Assembly: GCF_000685215.1 (NCBI RefSeq)
Contig: NZ_ARYJ01000003.1
Location: forward strand, 310,001 to 374,000
Direction of reading: 5' to 3'
DNA length: 64,000 nt
Origin: Hyphomonas jannaschiana VP2
GTDB lineage: Bacteria; Pseudomonadota; Alphaproteobacteria; Caulobacterales; Hyphomonadaceae
Numbering within the stretch: position 1 is the first letter of the stretch; each line of letters opens with the position of its first letter. This document shows, piece by piece, positions 26,193 through 35,059 of the stretch. The notes beneath the pieces are model-generated. The model ran no database searches, had not been told where the DNA came from, and saw only the letters and a list, made by a program, of their open reading frames with translations. A program made the position numbers and the translations under genes.

Positions 26193-26940
26193 AGCCGCCA
26201 TCCACAACCAGGGATTCGCCGGTAATATAGCTCGCCTCATCACTTGCCAGGAACAGCATGGCACGAGCGATCTCTTCCGGATGTCCCACGCGTTTCATCG
26301 CAACAGTCTGAGAGAGCGTCTCCCGCAATTCCGCCTGATGTCCTGGGGCCAAGCCTTCCTCGGCACGTTGCAGCATCGGCGTATTGATCAGACCAGGGTG
26401 TATCGTATTCACTCGAATCCCGAATTGCGCAAGATCATTCGCGGCCGCGCGGGTCAACCCCATGGCTGCCATCTTGCTCGTCGTGTAGGGACTGGTATTG
26501 CCGAAGGCCCTCAAGCCATTAACGGAAGACGTGATAACCACGCTCCCGCCACGGTCTTTCATCGTGGCACCAAATACCTGAACCCCTTCGAATACGGCGC
26601 GGACATTGATGCGGAGAACCTTGTCGAAGTCCGCGGGATCAATTTCGAGGATATTCGCCATGGGCCCATCGACCCCTGCATTCAGGAGCGCGATGTCCAG
26701 ACCACCGAATTCCCGCCGGGCTTTTGTGGCCAGGATTTCCAGCATACTCCGGTCTGTTGCATCGCCGGTCTCAGGGATGAAGCTTGCACCAATTTCATCA
26801 GCGAGGCGCGACACGCCTTCCCCGTTCATATCGAGGCCGAGCACGCGGGCACCCGCTTCCGTAAAAACACGAGCGGCAGCAGCGCCGATGCCGCTGGCTG
26901 CTCCTGTGATGATGACGGTCTTCCCGGTAAGGTCTGCCAT
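26170..26940 (-). CDS. Short-chain dehydrogenase/reductase
   Basis: A 256-residue classical SDR with TGAASGIG (12-19) for NAD(P) binding, LNAGVDG in the NAG position, and the catalytic YTTSKMA (Tyr-x3-Lys). The acidic residue after the second strand (LGLDMNGEG) suggests NAD+ preference. ATG at 26940 has GGGAG eight bases upstream. It is the last gene of the ligase-TonB-cupin-SDR set, beyond a terminator hairpin, and its 3' end overlaps the convergent lipoate ligase gene by 23 bases. It probably oxidises a hydroxyl group of the compound handled by this operon. Confidence 0.88.
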   Translation of the reverse strand: MADLTGKTVIITGAASGIGAAAARVFTEAGARVLGLDMNGEGVSRLADEIGASFIPETGDATDRSMLEILATKARREFGGLDIALLNAGVDGPMANILEIDPADFDKVLRINVRAVFEGVQVFGATMKDRGGSVVITSSVNGLRAFGNTSPYTTSKMAAMGLTRAAANDLAQFGIRVNTIHPGLINTPMLQRAEEGLAPGHQAELRETLSQTVAMKRVGHPEEIARAMLFLASDEASYITGESLVVDGGFTRLLSM

Positions 26941-26959
26941 TCGGGCGCTCCCATATTGG

Positions 26960-26998
26960 AAAAGAGGGATACCGGCCATTCAGAGAGACCGGTATCCC
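26960..26998 (-). terminator. Intrinsic terminator after the cupin gene
   Basis: On the minus strand, a perfect 10-base-pair stem GGGATACCGG/CCGGTATCCC (26966-26975 and 26989-26998) with a 13-base loop is followed by TCTTTT. It lies between the cupin stop and the SDR start and may only partly separate their expression. Confidence 0.75.
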
Positions 26999-27028
26999 GG
27001 ATAGTTCGAGGAGGAAACAAACGTGGGA

Positions 27029-27457
27029 TCAGGCGTCGACAGTAAAGGACACCGGTTCCATTTTGCCTTCTGCCACGTCGCTCAGGAGCCGCGCGTCCAG
27101 GACCTGGGCAATGTTGCCATTCTCATCCGTGAACGCGATCGGGCCGTAGCCGATGAAGAGCAGTTCTGTCTCGACATCGACATTCGTGTCCGCATGAACT
27201 GCGCCGAGAGGTTCATAGCCCCAGTCGCCAGCTTTCGCGGTGCTGTCCTTGTACTTGAGTTCGCCCTTCAGCATCAGGAATTCGCCGGCACCGAGATGAT
27301 AGTGACCTGCAAACATTCCGCCGGCATCAAGCTTCAGAATGATCGAAAATTGTCCGGTCTCGGGGCTTACCCGCAAAAGACGGTAATAGGCTCCGTTGCC
27401 CAGGCTGTGCCAAGCTAGGTCTTTCGGACTGTAGAGCAGTTCTTCTTCTTCGCGCAT
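27029..27457 (-). CDS. Cupin-domain protein (ChrR / dihydroxyacetophenone-dioxygenase-like)
   Basis: A 142-residue cupin whose metal site is complete: His52 and His54 in AGHYHLGAGEF, Glu59, and His88 in GAVHAD. The layout resembles the small ChrR-like/2,4'-dihydroxyacetophenone dioxygenase group, so a metal-dependent dioxygenase or isomerase role is possible. It lies 23 bases after the TonB receptor gene and before the SDR in the same strand set. Substrate and even enzymatic nature are inferred; it could also be a non-catalytic sensor. Confidence 0.7.
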   Translation of the reverse strand: MREEEELLYSPKDLAWHSLGNGAYYRLLRVSPETGQFSIILKLDAGGMFAGHYHLGAGEFLMLKGELKYKDSTAKAGDWGYEPLGAVHADTNVDVETELLFIGYGPIAFTDENGNIAQVLDARLLSDVAEGKMEPVSFTVDA

Positions 27458-27480
27458 ATCAGGGTCTCCAGGTTTGGTCG

Positions 27481-29709
27481 TTAGAATTCGATGCGGGCTT
27501 CAAGGCCCCAGCTTTCACGAGGGCCGTAATAGGTGGGGATGAACCCAAAGGTCGCCGTCAGGTCAGCCGCATCGACGACGTATTGTTCGTCGCCGATATT
27601 CTTGGCCCAGAGTGCGACTTCCCATCCGCCTTCTTCCGGTGCGATGGACAGGCGCGCATTGAGCAGCTCATGCGAGCCGCCTGAACTGATGGCTTCCAGT
27701 TCGTTCGGGTCGAAGTAACGCTGATCCACAAAAACGTATTCAAGGCGCGGGGTCACGACCCAGCGGTCTGCAATTGTGAAATCCTGCTGGCCCGCGAAAT
27801 TTATGTTCCACTCCGGTGCGCCGGGCAGGCGGTTGCCGCTGAGATCCCCAGCGATCAGCGACATGTAGTTTTCGTAGTTTGCATCCAGATACCCGATTCC
27901 AAGCGAGAGGTTCATGCCGTCGACTGGGACGGCCGTGAACTCGCCCTCAAAGCCGGAAACCTCAGCGTCCGCAGCGTTTTCAAGAGCGATGACGATCGGG
28001 TTGGCCGTGCTGGAGCCTTGGGTGAAGGTAAATACCTGCAGATCGGTATAGTCGTATCTGAACACTGCCATGTTCGCGCGTAGTCGATCATCCAGTATCG
28101 TTGTCTTCAGGCCCAGTTCGTAGGAGGTCAGATATTCAGGATCGACTTTTGTGAACTCATTCGGATCGAAGAATGCCCCGAGATTATAGCCGCCCGAACG
28201 AAAACCGCGAGAGATGCTCCCATAAACCATGCTGTCTGCGCCGAATTCGTATTTGGCCAGCACCCGGCCAGACCAGGCGTCCCATTCGTCGGAACGGTTC
28301 GTTTCAGGAATGAGCGGTACTGTCAGGCCAGCAGGCTGAGTGCCGAAGGCACCATATGTCAGCAGGCTGTCGAGTGTCGCATCCTTTTCTTCAGAAGTGT
28401 ACCGGAGACCGCCCGTGATCGAGAAGGCGTCGGTCAGCTGATAAGATGCCTCGCCATAGATGGCGTAAGTTTTCGTGTCACGCTGGGATTGGGCGTCCAG
28501 AGGCAGTGTGGCACTCGGCACATCGCCGAAAAGAGGACCCGAAGTGCGATAATGGAAGTCTTCTTTCAGGAAGTATACGCCTGAAATCCAGGTCAGGTCC
28601 CCACCTCCGTCATAGGACAGGTTAAATTCCTGACTGATCTGGTCGCCATCCTGTTGAAAGCGGAGTTCATCCAGGCTTAGCGGGCTTTGGTCGATGTCGC
28701 CGAGATAGTCAGTTTCGACATCCTCATAGCCCGTCACCGATTTCAGCGTGTAGTCGCCAAAATCCCAGGTAACAGCGAGATTTGTGCCCCATGTGTCTGC
28801 GTGGTGGCGATTGTCCGTCCGGTTGACATTGATGTACTTGGCATCATTCGGGACCGGGTCGACATAACCAAGCACATTGCCGCCATTGATGACGCCGACC
28901 GGTTTGCCTTGCTGATAGTCTGAACGGTCTTTGCCATAGTGGATATTCCACAGGACTTCGACGTCATCGTTGGGGGTGTAGCGCGTGATTGCGCGCACCG
29001 AGGCGAGATCCGTCGCATTGGCCCGCTCGCCATTGTACAAATTCCGGCGGTCGCCGTCGTCCGAAACCATCTTGCCCGCAAAACGTGTGGCAAGCTTGCC
29101 ATCGACCGCAATGACAGTCGCAGCAGCTTCAAGCTCAGTGCGGTTATAGCTGCCAATTCCCATACGGACATAGCCCTCCTGGGTGTTGCCCGGTTTACGG
29201 GAGTGGAAATTTATTGCCCCCCCAGTTGTATTACGCCCGAACAGGGTGCCCTGAGGCCCGCGTAATACTTCCACGCGTTCCAGGTCGAACATCTGCATCA
29301 TCTGCCCCCCGGTCAGTCCCTGCAGGACATCGTCGGAATAGATGCTCACGGGTGAGACGGTTGTCGCGTTGAAGTCGTTGTTTCCCACGCCCCGGATGAA
29401 GATGTTTGGATTACCGCCAAATGTCTTGATTTCCAGGTTTGGCACCTGGTCGTCGATCGCAAGAGAATCCGTGAAGCCGAAATCGGCGATTGCCTCGGCA
29501 TCAAATGCAGAGACAGACAGCGGCACGTCCTGAATGTCTTCAGACGTCTTGCGCGCCGTGACGCTGACGGATGGCAGGCGGCGAGGCGCTGCCTCTTGTT
29601 GGTCGGCTTGACCCGCTTGATCGGGTGCATCCTGCGCGATAGCGGCCGAGTATGGCGCAGCAATGATCAGAGCGACAATCGCGGCAGATGCAGTCAGTGT
29701 CTTTTTCAC
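27481..29709 (-). CDS. TonB-dependent outer-membrane receptor
   Basis: A 742-residue TonB-dependent transporter. The signal peptide ends at AAIAQDAP, the TonB box region is LPSVSVTARKTSED, the plug has VEVLRGPQGTLFGRNTTGGAINF, and the last barrel strand is SWGLEARIEF. The start is GTG at 29709, backed by GGGAGGATTCC directly upstream; earlier starts have no ribosome site. It lies 26 bases downstream of the acyl-CoA ligase gene and so probably imports a carboxylic acid or its precursor that the ligase activates. Confidence 0.93.
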   Translation of the reverse strand: MKKTLTASAAIVALIIAAPYSAAIAQDAPDQAGQADQQEAAPRRLPSVSVTARKTSEDIQDVPLSVSAFDAEAIADFGFTDSLAIDDQVPNLEIKTFGGNPNIFIRGVGNNDFNATTVSPVSIYSDDVLQGLTGGQMMQMFDLERVEVLRGPQGTLFGRNTTGGAINFHSRKPGNTQEGYVRMGIGSYNRTELEAAATVIAVDGKLATRFAGKMVSDDGDRRNLYNGERANATDLASVRAITRYTPNDDVEVLWNIHYGKDRSDYQQGKPVGVINGGNVLGYVDPVPNDAKYINVNRTDNRHHADTWGTNLAVTWDFGDYTLKSVTGYEDVETDYLGDIDQSPLSLDELRFQQDGDQISQEFNLSYDGGGDLTWISGVYFLKEDFHYRTSGPLFGDVPSATLPLDAQSQRDTKTYAIYGEASYQLTDAFSITGGLRYTSEEKDATLDSLLTYGAFGTQPAGLTVPLIPETNRSDEWDAWSGRVLAKYEFGADSMVYGSISRGFRSGGYNLGAFFDPNEFTKVDPEYLTSYELGLKTTILDDRLRANMAVFRYDYTDLQVFTFTQGSSTANPIVIALENAADAEVSGFEGEFTAVPVDGMNLSLGIGYLDANYENYMSLIAGDLSGNRLPGAPEWNINFAGQQDFTIADRWVVTPRLEYVFVDQRYFDPNELEAISSGGSHELLNARLSIAPEEGGWEVALWAKNIGDEQYVVDAADLTATFGFIPTYYGPRESWGLEARIEF

Positions 29710-29735
29710 GGAATCCTCCCAGACTCTCAGTTTTG

Positions 29736-31403
29736 TTATTGATTGTTTTGATAGAATTTTGCGTAGGCGGTGCGGAGAGTCTTCTTGTCGACTTTTCCGG
29801 TAGCTGTGAGTGGCAGGCCATCCACCACCACGGCTGCTTCTGGCACCCACCAACGCGGCAGCTGTGACTTCAGGAACTCCAGTACTTCGACTTCGGAGAC
29901 ATCTGTACCAGGCCGTGTCGTATAGACGAGCAAAGGGCGTTCATCCCATTTGGGATGCGCCAGACTGATCGCAGCGGCCATGTCCACAAGCGGATGCTCA
30001 ATCGCTGTGTTTTCCAGTGTGATCGAACTGATCCACTCTCCGCCAGACTTGATGATGTCCTTCGTACGATCAGTGATTTGCATATAGCCAAGCGGATCGA
30101 TCGTTGCGACATCCCCGGTGTCGAACCAGCCATCCTCGGTGGTAACCGGTTTCTCATGTCCGAAATACTGGTTTACGACCCAGGGGCCGCGGATCATCAG
30201 CCGGCCACTGGTCTGTCCGTCCTGCGGGAGTTCGTTGTCCGCTTCGTCCAGCAGTTTCAGATCCACGCCAAACGGTATGCGTCCCTGCTTTTGTGATAGA
30301 AGGGTAGCGCGGTCATCGTCGGGTAACGCCGCTGCGCGACTGCTCAGAGTAGAGATCACTCCCATCGGGCTCGTTTCCGTCATGCCCCAGACCTGAACCA
30401 CTTCCACGTCGAGCTTGTCGGCGAAAGCACGCTTGAGGTCCGGTGGTACGGCGGACCCTCCCATGAATACCCTCTCAAGCTTGGGCAGGTTTCGTCCCTG
30501 CGCTATCGCGGCGTCGAGCACCGACTTCCAGACTGTTGGTACGCCCCACGCGAGCGTGACCCCTTCGGCCTCGCAGAGGTCCAGCAATGAGGCGCCATCC
30601 AGCCTTGCTCCGGGCAAGACGAGACGAGCACCATTCATCGGCGCTGTCATCGGTAGGGCCCAGGCTGTCGCATGGTACATTGACGCGCAGGGGAGGATGA
30701 CATCGGTTGGCGCAATGTTGAAGTTTCCCGGAGCGCTGGCTGCCAGGGCGTGGATCAGGCAGGAGCGGTGGGAATAGAGCACCCCTTTGGGATCGCCGGT
30801 TGTCCCGGACGTGTAGCAAAGAAACGCTCCGTCGCGTTCAGATAAGCCGGTTGGCCCATCGCTGGGGGGCGCATCAGAAATGAAGCTTTCATAGTCTGTC
30901 AGTGCGGGTGAACTCTGTGCCGGGAGATGTCCTGACTCTGCCAGAACGATACAGTCGCGCACCTGCGGACGGCTGGCAATGATTGCTTCGGCCTGTGCCG
31001 AGAAAGCCGGGTCGAAGAACAAGAGGTCTGTTTCAGCCTGGCTGACTGAGAAGAGAATTTGCTCAGTTGTAAATCGGGGATTGATCGTATGGAGAATATG
31101 ACCCGCGGATGTCACGCCGTAGTAGAGCTCCAGGTGTCGCCGAGTATTCAACGCCAGGGAGGCGATCCGGCTTTGCGCAGGCAGCTTCATTGCCTCCAGC
31201 GCCCCTGTCAGCTTTTCGACACGGGCCTGTGTCTCCGCATAGGTTTGGGAGCGTGCAATGCCATCCTCATCCAGTGAGAACAGGCTCAGGTCGCCATGCC
31301 TACGGCCTGCGTATCGGAGAATTTCCGGTACACGCAATTCCAGATCCTGCATCAGATAGTCGGCCAAGGCACTGTTTCCCCTATTTTTTCTTATTTTCTT
31401 CAT
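29736..31403 (-). CDS. AMP-forming acyl-CoA synthetase
   Basis: An adenylate-forming ligase of about 540-555 residues that makes acyl-CoA from a carboxylic acid, ATP and CoA. The P-loop is YTSGTTGDPKGV, the adenine site is WGMTETSPMG, the hinge is DRTKDIIKSGGEW, and the catalytic lysine is in LTATGKVDKKTL near the C-terminus. It resembles medium/long-chain fatty-acid ligases. The start is uncertain: ATG at 31403, TTG at 31367 or ATG at 31352. The family N-terminus (a LMQD-like segment) favours one of the earlier two. It heads a minus-strand operon with TonB receptor, cupin and SDR genes and is divergent from an AraC regulator. Confidence 0.88.
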   Translation of the reverse strand: MKKIRKNRGNSALADYLMQDLELRVPEILRYAGRRHGDLSLFSLDEDGIARSQTYAETQARVEKLTGALEAMKLPAQSRIASLALNTRRHLELYYGVTSAGHILHTINPRFTTEQILFSVSQAETDLLFFDPAFSAQAEAIIASRPQVRDCIVLAESGHLPAQSSPALTDYESFISDAPPSDGPTGLSERDGAFLCYTSGTTGDPKGVLYSHRSCLIHALAASAPGNFNIAPTDVILPCASMYHATAWALPMTAPMNGARLVLPGARLDGASLLDLCEAEGVTLAWGVPTVWKSVLDAAIAQGRNLPKLERVFMGGSAVPPDLKRAFADKLDVEVVQVWGMTETSPMGVISTLSSRAAALPDDDRATLLSQKQGRIPFGVDLKLLDEADNELPQDGQTSGRLMIRGPWVVNQYFGHEKPVTTEDGWFDTGDVATIDPLGYMQITDRTKDIIKSGGEWISSITLENTAIEHPLVDMAAAISLAHPKWDERPLLVYTTRPGTDVSEVEVLEFLKSQLPRWWVPEAAVVVDGLPLTATGKVDKKTLRTAYAKFYQNNQ

Positions 31404-31545
31404 TTGCCATGGGATTTTCGCGTCCTGCTTGCCTGTGAAGGCCGTTTGTCTGTCCTTGAGGCGCACAAAGTGGCCAGGCGTTTTGCGTCGAGGCGAATTG
31501 GCCCTATTGTGGGCCTCATAAGAAAAGGGATATCGGGAGGAATTC

Positions 31546-32532
31546 ATGGCGGAGCTGCAGGACAGCGCCTCTCAGCAGGCGCGCCGAATTCGTCTGGAAA
31601 ATGCGAGTTTTAACGACTTTTGTGAGCGCCTTTGTGCGGTTCATTCGAACTGGGACTTGAAACGCCCGGATGTCCCGGGGTGCGATGCCGAGTTCCGACA
31701 TGCACGCATGGGCGATACCGATTTTACAGACGTTCAGGTTGGATTCGGATTGTCTGGACAGCGCACGGCCAGTCAGATCCAGCGTGCCAATGACGTCTTT
31801 TTCGGGGTTATTCTCATGTTGGCGGGGGGGCAGCGGCTGATCCAGGATGGTCATGAGATTGACCTTCAGCCTGGAGACATTTCAGTGTGGGATGCTTCAC
31901 GGCCAGCGCAGTTCAGTTCTACCGGTGCCGTGCGGCAGATTTCGGTTCTTGTTCCTCATAACAAGTTGAAGCTTTATTCTTCCAATATCGAAGATGTTTG
32001 CGCCCAGCGTATCAATGGGCGCTCTGGGCTCGGTCTTCTTCTGGCTTCGCACCTTCAGGCGCTCAGCGTGGTCCTGGCAACGTCCGACGACATCGAACAT
32101 GCCAGCACGGAAGCGGCTACGCTGGACCTTGTGAGCGCTGCAATCCGCCCGGACAAGGCGGGTGAATACAAGTCATCCATTCACAAGACCATGCTTCGCC
32201 GGGTTCAGGACTACATCGTCAATAATCTTCGCGATCCAAATCTTTCGCCCGCGACGATCGCTGACGTTTTCCGGATCAGTCCCAGGTATCTTCATAAGCT
32301 ATTTGAAGCGTCAGACTTCACCTTATCCGAATGGATTTTACAGCGGCGACTACTGGCTTGCCAGTCATCGTTGAAAGACCCCGCACTCAATCACATGACG
32401 ATCACCGAGATTGCCTTCAATTGGGGCTTTAACAGCGCACCTTATTTCTCCCGTGTGTACAGGCAGAATCTCGGCACAACGCCGAGCGGCACAAGAGCGG
32501 CCCAGAATAAATTCGGTGGAAACCCGGTTTAA
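31546..32532 (+). CDS. AraC-family transcriptional regulator
   Basis: A 328-residue activator-like protein. The N-terminal AraC-type ligand domain (the cupin-like AraC_binding_2 sort) spans about residues 20-200, and the C-terminal double helix-turn-helix spans about 225-325. The latter is seen in LSPATIADVFRISPRYLHKLF and ITEIAFNWGFNSAPYFSRVY. ATG at 31546 has GGGAGG five bases upstream. It is divergent from the acyl-CoA ligase operon across 142 bases and most likely controls it. Confidence 0.9.
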   Translation: MAELQDSASQQARRIRLENASFNDFCERLCAVHSNWDLKRPDVPGCDAEFRHARMGDTDFTDVQVGFGLSGQRTASQIQRANDVFFGVILMLAGGQRLIQDGHEIDLQPGDISVWDASRPAQFSSTGAVRQISVLVPHNKLKLYSSNIEDVCAQRINGRSGLGLLLASHLQALSVVLATSDDIEHASTEAATLDLVSAAIRPDKAGEYKSSIHKTMLRRVQDYIVNNLRDPNLSPATIADVFRISPRYLHKLFEASDFTLSEWILQRRLLACQSSLKDPALNHMTITEIAFNWGFNSAPYFSRVYRQNLGTTPSGTRAAQNKFGGNPV

Positions 32533-32601
32533 CGTCAGCCCACGGTAGGTGTCGGTACGACTGTGATCGGGATAAGCAATTGTTCTGTTTGGACTTGAAA
32601 C

Positions 32602-32638
32602 AAAAAAGAGACTGCGTTGCTACTCGCTAAGCAGTCTC
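32602..32638 (-). terminator. Intrinsic terminator of the TonB receptor gene
   Basis: Read on the minus strand, an 8-base-pair perfect stem (GAGACTGC/GCAGTCTC, loop 15) is followed by TTTTTTG. It lies 44 bases after the stop of the receptor at 32682 and between convergent genes, so it ends the BetB-TonB transcript. Confidence 0.85.
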
Positions 32639-32681
32639 CCTTATGTTCATCCACGCAACCTCAAAGGCTGGCGTTGAGCGG

Positions 32682-35012
32682 CTATCTTTCGGCGCCAAAG
32701 CGGTAGGTCAGGCTCACGCCATATGTGCGGGGGTCGCCATACACCAATTCATCGAAACCGAAGTCTGCGACGTCGAACGCGTCGACGAGATATTCCTCAT
32801 CGGTCATGTTCTTGACAAAGGCCGCAAGCTCCCAGCGTGCGTCATCCGGCTGCAAGGCCAGACGGGCGTTGGCAATCCAATAGGCGTTTTGCCCGATGCG
32901 GTCGGTATTCTGCGTATCGAAGTACTGATCGCCGGTATAAGAGGCATCCGCGCTGGCGACGAGGCCGAGGTCTCCCCAGATCGGTCCGGTTTCGTAGCGG
33001 CCACGGGCCACAAGACTCCATTCCGGCGCGGCAACCATTGTGTTGCTTGAGAATTCCTGCCCGATCGGGGTGACGAAGTCGGTATACTCTGCGTCGAGAT
33101 AGGTCGCCGCGAGTGCAAGTTCGAGGCCGGCGAGCGGAACGCTGGTCACGTCAAATTCGAAGCCTTTGATCTCGGCTTCCTTGGCATTGAACAGAGTCTG
33201 CGTCGGCACAGCGCCCGGCGCGAGACCGAAGACCTGGAGGTCGGAATAGTCATAGTAAAAGGCTGCCGCGTTCGCGCGCAGGGTCCGATCAAACCATTCT
33301 GACTTGATGCCTGCCTCGTAAGCCATCAGCTTTTCGGGGTCGACAACAGAGGCTTCGATGGGATCCGATGTGGCGCCGGTGTTAAATCCACCACTCTTGA
33401 ACCCGCGTGAAACGGACCCGAAGAGCATCACGTCATCACTGACGTCATAGGAGAGGGCGGCGCGGAATGTCGGTTCCTCAAAGCTGAGTTTGTTTGTTTC
33501 GAAAAAAGACGTGTCCAGCAGGGTCGCATAGACCGGCATGTCACCGTCCAGGGGAACGGCATTGACCGGCCCGGCATACGCAACGTGGTCCAGCGTGCGC
33601 TCTTCCCAGGTGAAGCGGGCGCCCAGCGTTGCCGTCAGGCGGTCGGTCAGTTCGTAATCGGACTGGGCAAAGAGTGCGAACGTGTCTGTCTTCTGCGTGT
33701 AGAAGCGATCCGTTCGAAGAATGAAATTCGCGGCATCGAAATAGGGGGCATCCGGCGTCGGATTGGCGTCAGCGAGGATTTCAAAAGAATCCTGTCCATT
33801 CAGCTCGTCCTGCAGGTAAAACGCCCCGAGGATCAAGCTCATGGGCCCGTCCCATTCCGAGGCCAGACGAAGTTCCTGGCTGAACTGCTCCGAGCCGTCT
33901 TTGATGTATTCTTCGACAAGGCGGTTCGGCGACGCATCGACTTCGAGGATCGCTTCGCGATCGGTGTCGAGATAACCCGTAACCGATGTTAGTGCCCAGT
34001 TTCCAAGGTCCCACTCCACTTGCAGGCTTGCGGTAAAGGCTTCGACCTCTTCAGGCGTGTCTTTCAGGTTTTCTGCACCGGAATAGGGATCCGCATCGTC
34101 GGTATAGCCGAAGGCATCTGCGCAGACCGCTGCGCCACGACCGCCGCATACGCCGTTATAATCGGTCAGGCCATACTCACCTGTTGCGAAATTGATGAGA
34201 CCCTGGCTTTCATAAGAGCGCGATGTGGCACTGCTTTTGCCGTACTCAAGTTTCCCGAGAATGCTGAGATCGGAGGTCGGTTCCAGCAGCATCTGAAGAC
34301 GGCCGGCCTGGAAGTCGACATCGTTCTTTTTTGCGCTGGTGCCATCCGGGAAAGATATATCGCGTGTTCCGTCTCGCGAATTGGAAACGCCTGAGATACG
34401 GAAAGCCAGCTTGTCGCTTACGGGCAGGGTCACAGCCCCTTCGAGGTCCAGCTGATTGAACCGGCCGGCCGTTGCGTTGATGTAGCCCCCTTGCTCAAAG
34501 CCAGGCTTTTTCGTGTGCACGCTCAGCACGCCCCCGGTCGTATTGCGGCCATAGAGGGTTCCTTGCGGCCCCTTGAGAACTTCGACGCGGTCCAGGTCGA
34601 ACAACTGAAAAAGCTGACCCGTGGTAGAGTTGTAGAACATGTCGTCAATCATGACGCCAATTGCGCCGCTATTGGCGGGATTGAAGTCATTGATGCCGAC
34701 ACCGCGGATGAAGATCGTGGGGTTGGAAGCGGAGAAAGAAGATTTGATCTGCAGACCGGGGACCTGTTGGGCAAGGTCTTCGCTGGTACGATAGTCGCCT
34801 TCGGTGAGCATGCGTGCGTCAACAGATGTGACGGTGACCGGCACATCCTGCTGGGAGGCTTCCCGGCGCTCGGCGGTCACTTCGACCGTCTGCAGGACGC
34901 GGCTGCGCGTGTCTGCCTGCTCCGCTTCCTGCGCGACGGCCGGCGCAGCTGCTGACAAGGCAATCGTGGATGCAAGCCCCACCACGAGGGGTAAACGGTC
35001 AATTTTTTTCAT
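32682..35012 (-). CDS. TonB-dependent outer-membrane receptor
   Basis: A 776-residue TonB-dependent transporter with a clear signal peptide (ending APAVAQEA), the TonB box region LQTVEVTAERRE, the plug motif VEVLKGPQGTLYGRNTTGGVLSV and a C-terminal barrel strand (TYGVSLTYRF) that is followed by four extra residues. ATG at 35012 has GGGAGAG upstream. It lies 47 bases after the BetB-like gene on the same strand and ends at a strong terminator. The pairing suggests uptake of a quaternary-amine compound or its larger precursor, which would be unusual because choline and betaine normally pass through porins. Confidence 0.92.
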   Translation of the reverse strand: MKKIDRLPLVVGLASTIALSAAAPAVAQEAEQADTRSRVLQTVEVTAERREASQQDVPVTVTSVDARMLTEGDYRTSEDLAQQVPGLQIKSSFSASNPTIFIRGVGINDFNPANSGAIGVMIDDMFYNSTTGQLFQLFDLDRVEVLKGPQGTLYGRNTTGGVLSVHTKKPGFEQGGYINATAGRFNQLDLEGAVTLPVSDKLAFRISGVSNSRDGTRDISFPDGTSAKKNDVDFQAGRLQMLLEPTSDLSILGKLEYGKSSATSRSYESQGLINFATGEYGLTDYNGVCGGRGAAVCADAFGYTDDADPYSGAENLKDTPEEVEAFTASLQVEWDLGNWALTSVTGYLDTDREAILEVDASPNRLVEEYIKDGSEQFSQELRLASEWDGPMSLILGAFYLQDELNGQDSFEILADANPTPDAPYFDAANFILRTDRFYTQKTDTFALFAQSDYELTDRLTATLGARFTWEERTLDHVAYAGPVNAVPLDGDMPVYATLLDTSFFETNKLSFEEPTFRAALSYDVSDDVMLFGSVSRGFKSGGFNTGATSDPIEASVVDPEKLMAYEAGIKSEWFDRTLRANAAAFYYDYSDLQVFGLAPGAVPTQTLFNAKEAEIKGFEFDVTSVPLAGLELALAATYLDAEYTDFVTPIGQEFSSNTMVAAPEWSLVARGRYETGPIWGDLGLVASADASYTGDQYFDTQNTDRIGQNAYWIANARLALQPDDARWELAAFVKNMTDEEYLVDAFDVADFGFDELVYGDPRTYGVSLTYRFGAER

Positions 35013-35059
35013 TTTTTCTCTCCCTGTTCCGCATCACGAAAGATCGGCGATTGGCGGCA

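Noticed and set aside
32602..32638. Hairpin after the AraC gene taken as an AraC terminator
   Set aside because: The six-T run follows the stem only on the minus strand, so it belongs to the TonB receptor transcript.
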